Shown here piece after piece: positions 19,648 through 27,169 of a stretch of 64,000 nucleotides of DNA; positions within the stretch are counted from its first letter, which is position 1; the number at the start of each line of letters is the position of its first letter. This DNA comes from Pseudomonas anuradhapurensis (lineage in GTDB: Bacteria; Pseudomonadota; Gammaproteobacteria; Pseudomonadales; Pseudomonadaceae). Location: positions 192,001-256,000 of the forward strand of contig NZ_CP077097.1 in assembly GCF_014269225.2 (NCBI RefSeq), read 5' to 3'. The position numbers and the translations under genes were made by a program. The notes beneath the pieces were generated by a model. That model had not been told where the DNA came from. It saw only the letters and a list, made by a program, of their open reading frames with translations, and searched no databases.

Positions 19648-20577
19648 TCAGAACAGGAAGTCGCTACCGACGCTGCGGTCGAACAGGGCGACATCGCGGA
19701 TATGGCGCTTGCCGCAGATGAAGCGCAGCAGTCGCTCGATGCCCAGCCCGCCGCCGGCGCTGGGGTGCAGCAGGCCTTGGCGGGCGACTTCGAGGAAGTT
19801 GCCGAACGGGGTCAGGTCCATGTCCAGCTCGTTCATGCGATAGAGGATCTGGCTATGCTCGTATTCGCGTTCGGCGCCCGACAGGGCCTCGCCATAACCC
19901 TCGGGCCAGATCAGGTCATAGTTGTTGTAGTGGCCGCGCTGGCCAGGCGTCTCGCGGTCGTAGAACTCGCGGCGGTGGTTGGTGATGAAGAACGGCGTAT
20001 GGGCCTTTTCCGACATCAGGCGCTCGAAGTCGTCGCCCAGCTCGGCCTGCAGTTCGTTGGTGCTGTACACCGGGAAGGCGGTTTCGTAGCGCGGTAGCTC
20101 ACGGCCCAGCTGGGCCAGCTGCGCAGCGCAGTGCTCACGCACCTCGTCCAGGGTGTGCTTGACCATCTGCTCGATCAGCTGCATGGCTTGCTGCATGGTG
20201 CCGCCGCGGATTTCGAAGTCGAACTGGGAAAACTCCAGCAGGTGGCGCTGGGAGTCCTTGATCTCCGGCTTTTCCAGGCGGATGTTCGGCGCGACGATGA
20301 AGATGCGCTCGTGGCCGCGGGCGGTCAGGGCCAGTTGCTTGTGGAAGATCATGCTGGCGGTGAGTTTCAGGCGGCGCTGCTGGTACTGGATCTCGGCCGG
20401 GTACACCGCGTGGTTCAGTGGGTCGGTGATCGGCGACATCAGGATGGGCAGCAGCTGGCGGAAGTCCCGGTCGAGCAAGAAGGTCTGCAAGGCGTGCAGC
20501 ACACGGCCACGGATAATGGCCACAGCTTCGACGTCTGGGTGGTCAAATGCGGCGATCTGGCTTTGAACATCTTCCAT
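19648..20577 (-). CDS. AsnRS-like class II ligase without anticodon domain
   Basis: A 309-residue class II synthetase core. It carries the AsnRS-type motif 2 (APNIRLEKPE, R100 and E102, then RHLLEFSQFDFEI) and motif 3 (GGGLGIERLL, E281 and R282). There is no N-terminal OB-fold anticodon-binding domain, which true AsnRS (about 460 residues) has. This matches the archaeal-type asparagine synthetase/AsnRS paralogues, which adenylate aspartate and transfer it to ammonia or another amine. It is the first gene of the operon. With 3-methylaspartate made by the mutase, this enzyme could activate that amino acid; this is inference. No clear Shine-Dalgarno is seen before ATG 20577. Confidence 0.82.
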   Translation of the reverse strand: MEDVQSQIAAFDHPDVEAVAIIRGRVLHALQTFLLDRDFRQLLPILMSPITDPLNHAVYPAEIQYQQRRLKLTASMIFHKQLALTARGHERIFIVAPNIRLEKPEIKDSQRHLLEFSQFDFEIRGGTMQQAMQLIEQMVKHTLDEVREHCAAQLAQLGRELPRYETAFPVYSTNELQAELGDDFERLMSEKAHTPFFITNHRREFYDRETPGQRGHYNNYDLIWPEGYGEALSGAEREYEHSQILYRMNELDMDLTPFGNFLEVARQGLLHPSAGGGLGIERLLRFICGKRHIRDVALFDRSVGSDFLF

Positions 20578-20653
20578 GATGGGGTCATCTTGTGAGGAAA
20601 GGTGGCCCGATTATTGGCTTTCGCGATCAAAACTCAATGTACAGATTCAGGTG

Positions 20654-20678
20654 AAAAAGCGACCCAGATGCGCTTTTT
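20654..20678. promoter_or_regulatory. 8-bp inverted repeat in the divergent promoter region
   Basis: aaaaagcg and cgcttttt form a perfect 8-base stem around a 9-base loop, midway between the divergent ligase and MHS genes. It could be an operator, or a bidirectional terminator that insulates the two transcripts. Confidence 0.45.
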
Positions 20679-20759
20679 GATTGTCCCGCCTGCCTGCCAC
20701 GGTGACCATTCGCCCGACCGGTGCTGCCGGCGTCTCCGTTACCCGACTAAAGGACAGCC

Positions 20760-22082
20760 ATGCCAATGACGGCCCATCCTCTACCCGTTCCCACGCGCTT
20801 CGGCCGCGCCGACTACAAGACCTTGGGCCTCGCCGCGCTGGGCGGTGCGTTGGAAATCTACGACTTCATCATCTTCGTGTTCTTTGCGCTGATCCTCAGC
20901 GAGCTGTTCTTCCCGCCGCAGATGCCCGAATGGCTGCGCCTGCTGCAGAGCTTCGGCATTTTTGTCACCGGTTACCTGGCGCGACCGCTGGGCGGCATCC
21001 TGCTGGCGCACTTCGCCGACCGCCTGGGGCGCAAGCGCGTGTTCAGCCTGAGCATCCTGATGATGGCCTTGCCGTGCCTGGTGATCGGCCTGATGCCGAC
21101 CTACGCGCAGATCGGATACTGGGCGCCATTGTTGCTGCTGGCCCTGCGCATCCTGCAGGGCGCCGCAGTGGGCGGCGAAGTGCCCAGCGCCTGGGCGTTC
21201 GTCGCCGAGCACGCGCCGGCCGGGCACCGCGGCTTCGCCCTGGGCATGCTGCAGGCCGGGCTGACCTTCGGCTACCTGCTGGGCGCGGTTACCGCGGCGG
21301 TGCTGGCGCGGGTCTACACCCCACAGGAGATGCTCGATCACGGCTGGCGGCTACCGTTCATTCTCGGCGGCGTGTTCGGCCTGGTCGGTGTGTGGTTGCG
21401 CCGCTGGCTCAGCGAAACGCCGGTGTTCGTCGCCCTGCAGGCGCGCCGTGCCGCCGACCCGGAGCTGCCGCTGCGCACCGTGCTGCGCGAACACCGGGCA
21501 GCCATCGCCCCGGCGCTGCTGTTGACCTGCCTGCTGACCTCGGCGGTGGTGGTGCTGGTGGTGATAACCCCGACGGTGATGCAGAAGCGTTTCGGTCTGC
21601 CGGCGGACCAGACCTTCGCCCTGAGCAGCGTGGGCATTGTCTTCCTCAATATCGGCTGCGTGCTCGCCGGGCGCATGGCCGACCGCCTCGGCCCCTGGCG
21701 CGCCTTGGCGATTCACAGCGCACTGCTGCCGGCCGGCGTGGCGGCGTTGTATGCCAGCCTGATTTTCGAACTGCCGCTGATCGCCGCGGCCTACGCGCTG
21801 GCCGGCCTGTGCTGCGGTGTGGTCGGGGTGGTGCCGTCGCTCATGGTCGAGCTGTTCCCGGCGGCGATTCGTGTGTCGGGAATTTCCGTCACCTACAACA
21901 TCGCCTACGCCTTGTGGGCCAGCGTCACGCCGTTGTTGCTGATTGCCCTGATGCCCTGGAACCCGTGGGTGGCGGTGGGCTTCAGCGTGCTGATGGGCGC
22001 AGTGGGGCTGTGCTGCGTGCGCCTGTTCGGCCAGCGCGTGCCGGCCGCAGAAAATGCCGGTGTGCCGGCAGGTGTCAAATGA
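20760..22082 (+). CDS. MFS transporter, metabolite:H+ symporter (MHS) type
   Basis: A 440-residue 12-helix MFS protein. The N-terminus KTLGLAALGGALEIYDFIIFVFFALILSELFFP and GYLARPLGGILLAHFADRLGRKRVF are typical of the MHS family (ProP, KgtP, ShiA), whose members import osmolytes or organic acids with protons. AAGGA six bases before ATG 20760 supports the start. It opens the plus-strand group divergent from the biosynthetic operon and overlaps the amidase start by 4 bases, so transport and hydrolysis are probably linked. Substrate unknown; a zwitterion, organic acid or amide fits. Confidence 0.85.
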   Translation: MPMTAHPLPVPTRFGRADYKTLGLAALGGALEIYDFIIFVFFALILSELFFPPQMPEWLRLLQSFGIFVTGYLARPLGGILLAHFADRLGRKRVFSLSILMMALPCLVIGLMPTYAQIGYWAPLLLLALRILQGAAVGGEVPSAWAFVAEHAPAGHRGFALGMLQAGLTFGYLLGAVTAAVLARVYTPQEMLDHGWRLPFILGGVFGLVGVWLRRWLSETPVFVALQARRAADPELPLRTVLREHRAAIAPALLLTCLLTSAVVVLVVITPTVMQKRFGLPADQTFALSSVGIVFLNIGCVLAGRMADRLGPWRALAIHSALLPAGVAALYASLIFELPLIAAAYALAGLCCGVVGVVPSLMVELFPAAIRVSGISVTYNIAYALWASVTPLLLIALMPWNPWVAVGFSVLMGAVGLCCVRLFGQRVPAAENAGVPAGVK

Positions 22083-23467
22083 GCGGCGGGTCTTTACAGT
22101 GGCTGTCGGCGGGCGAACTGACGGCGCTTTATGCTCGCCGCGAGCTGTCACCACTGGAGTACCACCAGTATCTGATCGACCATGTGCAGCGCCGCGAGCC
22201 AGCCCTGAACGCGCTGTGCCAGTTCGCCCCTGAGCGGGTACTGGAGCAGGCTGCTGCGTCCACTCAACGTTGGGCCAAGGGTGCGCCGCTCGGGCCGCTG
22301 GATGGCGTGCCGGTGACCTTGAAGTCGTTGATCGCTACCCGTGGCCAGATGCTCGACCAGGGCTGCGCAGGCCTGGAGCCGCGCCTGGCTGTAGCCGACG
22401 CGCCACCGGCGGCACGCTTGCGCGAGGCGGGCGCAGTATTGCTGGGCAAGACCAGCGTGCCAGACTTCGGCATGTTGTCCTCGGGCTTGTCGAGCCTGCA
22501 CGGTATCACCCGTAACCCGTGGAACACGGCGCTCAACCCCGGCGGTTCCAGCGCCGGGGCGGCTGCGGCTGCGGCGGCAGGCTACGGCCCCCTTCACGTA
22601 GGCACCGACATCGGTGGTTCGGTGCGCTTGCCGGCCGGTTGGTGCGCGCTGGTGGGCTTCAAGCCGACCCTCGGGCGCATTCCTATCGACCCGTACTACA
22701 CCGGCCGCTGCGCCGGGCCGATGACCCGCACGGTGGACGACTGCGCGGCGATGATGGCGGTGCTGGCGCGTCCGGATGTACGCGACGCCACCAGCCTGCC
22801 GCCAGCCGAGCTTGACTGGGGCCTGGCCCCGGTGAGTGTGCGTGGATTGCGGGTGGGGCTGCTACTTGAGCCCGGTTGCGGCCTGCAGCCCGACGCGCAG
22901 ACCTGCGCCGCGGTGCGCGCCGCCGCCGGGTTGTTCGAGGCGCAGGGTGCCAGGCTGGTGGAAGTGGCGCCCTTGATGGAGCGTCGCCTGCTTGACGGCC
23001 TCGACCACTTCTGGCGTGCGCGCCAGTGGAGCGAACTCAGCCAGTTGGCGCCCGAGCGGCTGGCCCAGGTGCTTCCGTACATCCGCCAGTGGGCCGAGCC
23101 GGCCCGCCACATGACGGCGGTAGAAGCGGTGGAAGGCTTCAACCAGACCTTCGAGATGCGCCGGCGCGCCGCACGGTTGTTCGAGCAATGCGACCTGCTG
23201 CTGTCACCAACCAACCAGGTGCAGGCCTATCCCGCCGAACTGGCCTCGCCCGGCAACGACCCGCAACGGCCATTCGAACACATTGTGTTCACCGTGCCTT
23301 GGAACATGGGCGAGCAACCGGCGCTGTCGATCAACTGCGGCTTCAGCGACCAAGGCATGCCCATCGGCTTGCAGATGGTCGCCCCGCGTTTCGCCGACAC
23401 CTGGCTGCTGCGCCTGGCCAAGGCCTTCGAGACCTGGCGCGGGCCGATCCGCCACTGGCCCGAGTGA
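22079..23467 (+). CDS. Amidase signature-family hydrolase
   Basis: A 462-residue amidase with the Ser-cisSer-Lys triad. The Lys is in VPVTLKSL (about residue 83), the Ser-rich signature in NPGGSSAGAAAAAAAGYGPLHVGTDIGGSVRLPAGWCALVGFKP, with the nucleophile in GTDIGGSVR. There is no signal peptide, so it is cytoplasmic. It shares ATGA with the upstream MHS gene. It could hydrolyse an amide brought in by that carrier, or act in product maturation or self-protection. Family certain; substrate unknown. Confidence 0.9.
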   Translation: MSGGSLQWLSAGELTALYARRELSPLEYHQYLIDHVQRREPALNALCQFAPERVLEQAAASTQRWAKGAPLGPLDGVPVTLKSLIATRGQMLDQGCAGLEPRLAVADAPPAARLREAGAVLLGKTSVPDFGMLSSGLSSLHGITRNPWNTALNPGGSSAGAAAAAAAGYGPLHVGTDIGGSVRLPAGWCALVGFKPTLGRIPIDPYYTGRCAGPMTRTVDDCAAMMAVLARPDVRDATSLPPAELDWGLAPVSVRGLRVGLLLEPGCGLQPDAQTCAAVRAAAGLFEAQGARLVEVAPLMERRLLDGLDHFWRARQWSELSQLAPERLAQVLPYIRQWAEPARHMTAVEAVEGFNQTFEMRRRAARLFEQCDLLLSPTNQVQAYPAELASPGNDPQRPFEHIVFTVPWNMGEQPALSINCGFSDQGMPIGLQMVAPRFADTWLLRLAKAFETWRGPIRHWPE

Positions 23468-23531
23468 CTCCCACGCCGTGCCAGGCAGGCGCGGCCCGAC
23501 CTTTGTTCACGGACAGGAACACCACTTGCAC

Positions 23532-24851
23532 ATGCTACGACGCACGCTTCTGTGCTGCGCCCTGGTCACGCCCTGCGTGGCTGCGGGCCAGCCCGGCTTC
23601 ATCGACGGCAGCCGTCTGGACCTCAACCTGCGGCACTACTACTCAAACCAGCACACCCAGGGCGACACCTACCTGGCGATCCGCAAGGATGGCCGCCTGC
23701 CCCCCACGCGGGTGCGCGAGACCTGGGTGCAGGCGGCGATGCTCGACTATGCATCGGGCTACACCGAAGGCCTGCTCGGCATCGGTGTGGATGCCTCGCT
23801 ATACAGCGCGGTCAACCTGCAGCGCGGCCATGGCCGGGTGGCCAATGGCGGTGACCGGGTACTGGTGGACAGCGACGGCGACGCTATCCCGACCTGGAGC
23901 CGCCTGGCGGTCGGTGCGCTGCGCCTGCGCCTGGCCGGCAGTACTTTGCGGGTCGGCCGGCAACGCCTGGACAACCCGATGTTGCGCTACAAGGACAACC
24001 GGGCGTTGCCGTCGAGCTTCCAGGGCGTGGCGTTGAGCGATCAGAGCATTGATGGCCTGCAGTTGGATGCCGGGCGCTTCGACCGGGCGATCCCGCGCAC
24101 CGGCACCGGCAGCGAACGGCTGACCAGCACCTTCGGCGATCGGGCGGTGAAGGCCGATTCGATCAGCTATGTGGGTGCCCGCTACAGCGGTGCGCTGTCC
24201 GCCAGTTTGTACGGCTCGCACCTGGCAGATACCTGGCAGCAGCTGTACCTGGGGCTGGGTGGCACGCTGGGTGATCGGGCCGAGCTGGCTGTGCGCCCGG
24301 CCTTTCATTACTACCGCACCCGCGACAGCGGCCAGCAGCAACTGGGCTACATCGACAACCAGGCCTGGAGCCTGGCCACCACGCTGATGCACCAGGCCCA
24401 CGGGCTGACGCTGGCCTGGCAGCAGATCGAGGGTGACGAGTACTTCGACTATGTGTGGGAGTCGACCGGCAACTACATGGCCAACTCGCTGTATTCGGAC
24501 TACAACGGCCCGAACGAACGCTCCTGGCAGTTGCGCTACGACTTGGATGCCAGCGCCTACGGCGTGCCGGGCCTGAGCCTGGGGGTGTGGCACGCCAAGG
24601 GCTGGGGCATCGATGGCAGTCATTACCAGGGCGATCGCAATGGCCGCCATGCCGGCTACAACGTGCGTGGCCTACGTGGCGCACGGCATGAGGAGAATGG
24701 CCTGGTGCTCGGCTACGTGCTGCAGGGCGGCTCCTGGCGCGACACCAGTGTGCGCACCATCGTCTACAACCATCGGGCCCATGGCGGGCAGATCGATGGC
24801 AGCTACGACGAAGTGCGCCTGGTGGTCAACATGCCGCTGCGGTTGTTCTGA
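23532..24851 (+). CDS. OprD-family outer-membrane porin
   Basis: A 439-residue beta-barrel protein of the OprD family. The start at 23532 gives a signal peptide (RRTLLCCALVTPCVAAG), then the family opening GFIDGSRLDLNLRHYYSNQ and many alternating aromatic strands. Loop and strand signatures include LRVGRQRLDNPML and a C-terminal EVRLVVNMPLRLF ending in Phe, the outer-membrane insertion signal. OprD porins pass basic amino acids, organic acids or peptides. It lies 64 bases after the amidase gene, and so gives a porin-importer-hydrolase series. Specificity cannot be read from sequence. Confidence 0.87.
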   Translation: MLRRTLLCCALVTPCVAAGQPGFIDGSRLDLNLRHYYSNQHTQGDTYLAIRKDGRLPPTRVRETWVQAAMLDYASGYTEGLLGIGVDASLYSAVNLQRGHGRVANGGDRVLVDSDGDAIPTWSRLAVGALRLRLAGSTLRVGRQRLDNPMLRYKDNRALPSSFQGVALSDQSIDGLQLDAGRFDRAIPRTGTGSERLTSTFGDRAVKADSISYVGARYSGALSASLYGSHLADTWQQLYLGLGGTLGDRAELAVRPAFHYYRTRDSGQQQLGYIDNQAWSLATTLMHQAHGLTLAWQQIEGDEYFDYVWESTGNYMANSLYSDYNGPNERSWQLRYDLDASAYGVPGLSLGVWHAKGWGIDGSHYQGDRNGRHAGYNVRGLRGARHEENGLVLGYVLQGGSWRDTSVRTIVYNHRAHGGQIDGSYDEVRLVVNMPLRLF

Positions 24852-25024
24852 AATGCCTCAACCCAAGACCGGTCGATTTCGCTTGCGATCGTACGCGCCA
24901 CAGGCTTGAGCGTCGGTTTTGGTCTAGAAGGTTTTTGCGCTGGGCTGGCTAGCCTTTACGGCGAATTGAATCAGGACGGGCTTCTGTCGGAAGCGCTGAC
25001 CCTTGCGACGCAAGGGAAAGAAGA

Positions 25025-25101
25025 TGGCGCACTCGGCGGGATTCGAACCCACGACCCCTGCCTTCGGAGGGCAGTACTCTATCCAGCTGAGCTACGAGTG
25101 C
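25025..25101 (-). tRNA. tRNA-Arg (anticodon CCG)
   Basis: 77 nt on the minus strand. The acceptor arm GCACTCG pairs with CGAGTGC, there is a G discriminator and an encoded CCA. The anticodon stem CTGCC/GGCAG closes the loop CTCCGAA, giving CCG. The T-arm contains GGTTCGAATCC. The 3' end faces the accessory cluster on the low-coordinate side, the orientation in which tRNA-targeting islands insert. Confidence 0.95.
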
Positions 25102-25543
25102 AACGCGCACGCATGATACCCATCTGTGCCGATGGCGTCCATCGCCTTGATCTGTAGGTTTTTTCTCTCTGTCGTCGAGGAGGTACTGGTCGAGCTGAAA
25201 TTGCACTGCCGCCAGTCGGGCTCGGCCGGCTACCGGGTGCTGGTGATCGTTCTGCCCAAGGCATTCTGATCAATCCCTTCCGGGAGGCCGTCGGTCCTCC
25301 CATCACATTTCCTTCAGCCCGCTCGTCTAACCTGTACTGGCCTTGTCGCGGGTCAGCCCGCGAAAAGGCCGGGTCCATTGTGCAAAATCGTGAATTTTGC
25401 CCCGGGTGTTCAACCATTCGTTCTTTTTTTCGAACAGCCTATTGTCCAACACCCCAGCAGCCGCTTAGCATTCGTTTGAGATTTCAAACGCTCGATGCCC
25501 TGCCTTGGGCGCTTTTCAACAATCAACAATTCGGGAAGCCGAC
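25102..25543. promoter_or_regulatory. 442-base upstream region of gabD
   Basis: No complete gene is seen. It holds a 33-codon open tail (25171-25269, ending GYRVLVIVLPKAF then stop) that may be a gene remnant, a class A REP hairpin (25339-25370), a 7-bp inverted repeat gcaaaat/attttgc (25382-25400) and a second one cgtttga/tcaaacg (25473-25490) 54 bases before the gabD start. The inverted repeats are candidate operators. Confidence 0.55.
25339..25370. repeat. Single REP hairpin, class A
   Basis: ggccttgtcgcgggtcagcc then cgcgaaaaggcc, a shortened member of the class A REP family, upstream of gabD. Confidence 0.75.
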
Positions 25544-26986
25544 ATGCAGCTCAAAGACGCTCAGTTGTTCCGCCAGCAAGCCTACATCAACGGTGAGTGG
25601 CTGGATGCGGACAACGGCCAGACCATCAAGGTGACCAACCCGGCCACCGGTGAAGTCATCGGTACCGTGCCGAAGATGGGCACTGCGGAAACCCGCCGCG
25701 CCATCGAGGCCGCCGACAAGGCCCTGCCGGCCTGGCGTGCCCTGACCGCCAAAGAGCGCTCGGCCAAGCTGCGTCGCTGGTTCGAACTGATGATCGAGAA
25801 CCAGGACGACCTGGCCCGCCTGATGACCACCGAACAAGGCAAGCCGCTGGCCGAAGCCAAGGGCGAAATCGCCTACGCTGCCTCGTTCATCGAGTGGTTC
25901 GCCGAAGAAGCCAAGCGCGTCTACGGCGACACCATCCCTGGCCACCAGCCAGACAAGCGCCTGATCGTCATCAAGCAGCCAATCGGTGTTACTGCGGCCA
26001 TCACCCCGTGGAACTTCCCGGCCGCCATGATCACCCGTAAAGCCGGCCCGGCCCTGGCCGCTGGCTGCACCATGGTGCTCAAGCCTGCCTCGCAGACCCC
26101 GTACTCCGCCCTGGCCCTGGTCGAACTGGCCCACCGTGCCGGCATCCCGGCTGGCGTGCTGAGCGTGGTTACCGGCAGCGCCGGCGAAGTTGGCGGCGAG
26201 CTGACCAGCAACTCCCTGGTACGCAAGCTGTCCTTCACCGGTTCGACCGAAATCGGTCGCCAGCTGATGGAAGAATGCGCCAAGGACATCAAGAAGGTTT
26301 CCCTGGAGCTGGGTGGCAACGCCCCGTTCATCGTGTTCGACGACGCCGACCTGGACAAGGCGGTCGAGGGCGCGATCATCTCCAAGTACCGCAACAACGG
26401 CCAGACCTGCGTTTGCGCCAACCGTATCTACGTGCAGGACGGCGTCTACGACGCGTTCGCCCAGAAGCTGGCCGCCGCTGTTGCCAAGCTGAAGATCGGT
26501 AACGGCCTGGAAGAAGGCACCACCACCGGCCCGCTGATCGACGGCAAGGCTGTGGCCAAGGTTCAGGAACACATCGAAGACGCCGTTGGCAAAGGCGCCA
26601 AGGTGCTGGCCGGTGGCAAGATCATCGAAGGCAACTTCTTCGAGCCGACCATCCTCGTCGACGTACCGAAGACTGCCGCCGTCGCCAAGGAAGAAACCTT
26701 CGGCCCGCTGGCGCCGCTGTTCCGCTTCAAGGACGAGGCCGAAGTCATCGCCATGTCCAACGACACCGAGTTCGGCCTGGCCTCGTACTTCTATGCGCGC
26801 GACATGAGCCGTGTGTTCCGTGTTGCCGAAGCGCTGGAATACGGCATGGTGGGTATCAACACCGGCCTGATCTCCAACGAAGTGGCACCGTTCGGTGGCA
26901 TCAAGGCCTCCGGCCTGGGCCGCGAAGGTTCCAAATACGGTATCGAGGACTACCTCGAAATCAAATACCTGTGCATCAGCATCTGA
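25544..26986 (+). CDS. gabD: Succinate-semialdehyde dehydrogenase (NADP+)
   Basis: A 480-residue aldehyde dehydrogenase that oxidises succinate semialdehyde to succinate, the last step of the GABA shunt. Seen: the NAD(P)-binding and catalytic Asn region GVTAAITPWNFP, FTGSTEIGRQL, the general-base Glu in SLELGGNAPFIVF, and the catalytic Cys in NNGQTCVCANR (the paired Cys of GabD enzymes). Length and C-terminus (GIEDYLEIKYLCI) match Pseudomonas/E. coli GabD. Start 25544 (MQLKDAQLF) follows a weak GGAAG. Forms a pair with gabT downstream. Confidence 0.96.
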   Translation: MQLKDAQLFRQQAYINGEWLDADNGQTIKVTNPATGEVIGTVPKMGTAETRRAIEAADKALPAWRALTAKERSAKLRRWFELMIENQDDLARLMTTEQGKPLAEAKGEIAYAASFIEWFAEEAKRVYGDTIPGHQPDKRLIVIKQPIGVTAAITPWNFPAAMITRKAGPALAAGCTMVLKPASQTPYSALALVELAHRAGIPAGVLSVVTGSAGEVGGELTSNSLVRKLSFTGSTEIGRQLMEECAKDIKKVSLELGGNAPFIVFDDADLDKAVEGAIISKYRNNGQTCVCANRIYVQDGVYDAFAQKLAAAVAKLKIGNGLEEGTTTGPLIDGKAVAKVQEHIEDAVGKGAKVLAGGKIIEGNFFEPTILVDVPKTAAVAKEETFGPLAPLFRFKDEAEVIAMSNDTEFGLASYFYARDMSRVFRVAEALEYGMVGINTGLISNEVAPFGGIKASGLGREGSKYGIEDYLEIKYLCISI

Positions 26987-27169
26987 TCGCAAGGTAACGG
27001 TTTTACCTCTGCCAGCGGGGCGCGAGAGCGACGTCTCGCTGGCCTTTTTGACATCGCAGTACCTGGTGGCCCGGGTGTTCACGGCAGTCGATCAACGAAT
27101 ACTGTTCGCGAGCACATCCAGCCACCCCCGAATAAAAGCGCCATTCAGAACGGCGCAAATGAGGGCATT
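26987..27169 (+). promoter_or_regulatory. gabD-gabT spacer with hairpin; possible gabT RNA motif
   Basis: 183 bases with a strong hairpin gccagcg/cgctggc (27011-27043) followed by TTTTT, then about 120 bases that carry further short stems before gabT. A conserved 'gabT' RNA motif of unknown function is known upstream of gabT in Pseudomonas. The position fits, but I cannot fold or match it here. Confidence 0.4.
27011..27048 (+). terminator. Rho-independent terminator-like hairpin after gabD
   Basis: Perfect 7-base outer stem (gccagcg with cgctggc) closing at 27043 and followed by five Ts. It would reduce read-through into gabT. Confidence 0.65.

Noticed and set aside
10700..25101. Search for a duplicated tRNA-Arg 3' end as an att site at the far edge of the cluster
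   Set aside because: By eye no copy of gattcgaaccc or of the acceptor stem was found near 10.7 kb, and no integrase gene is present, so an island boundary is not annotated.
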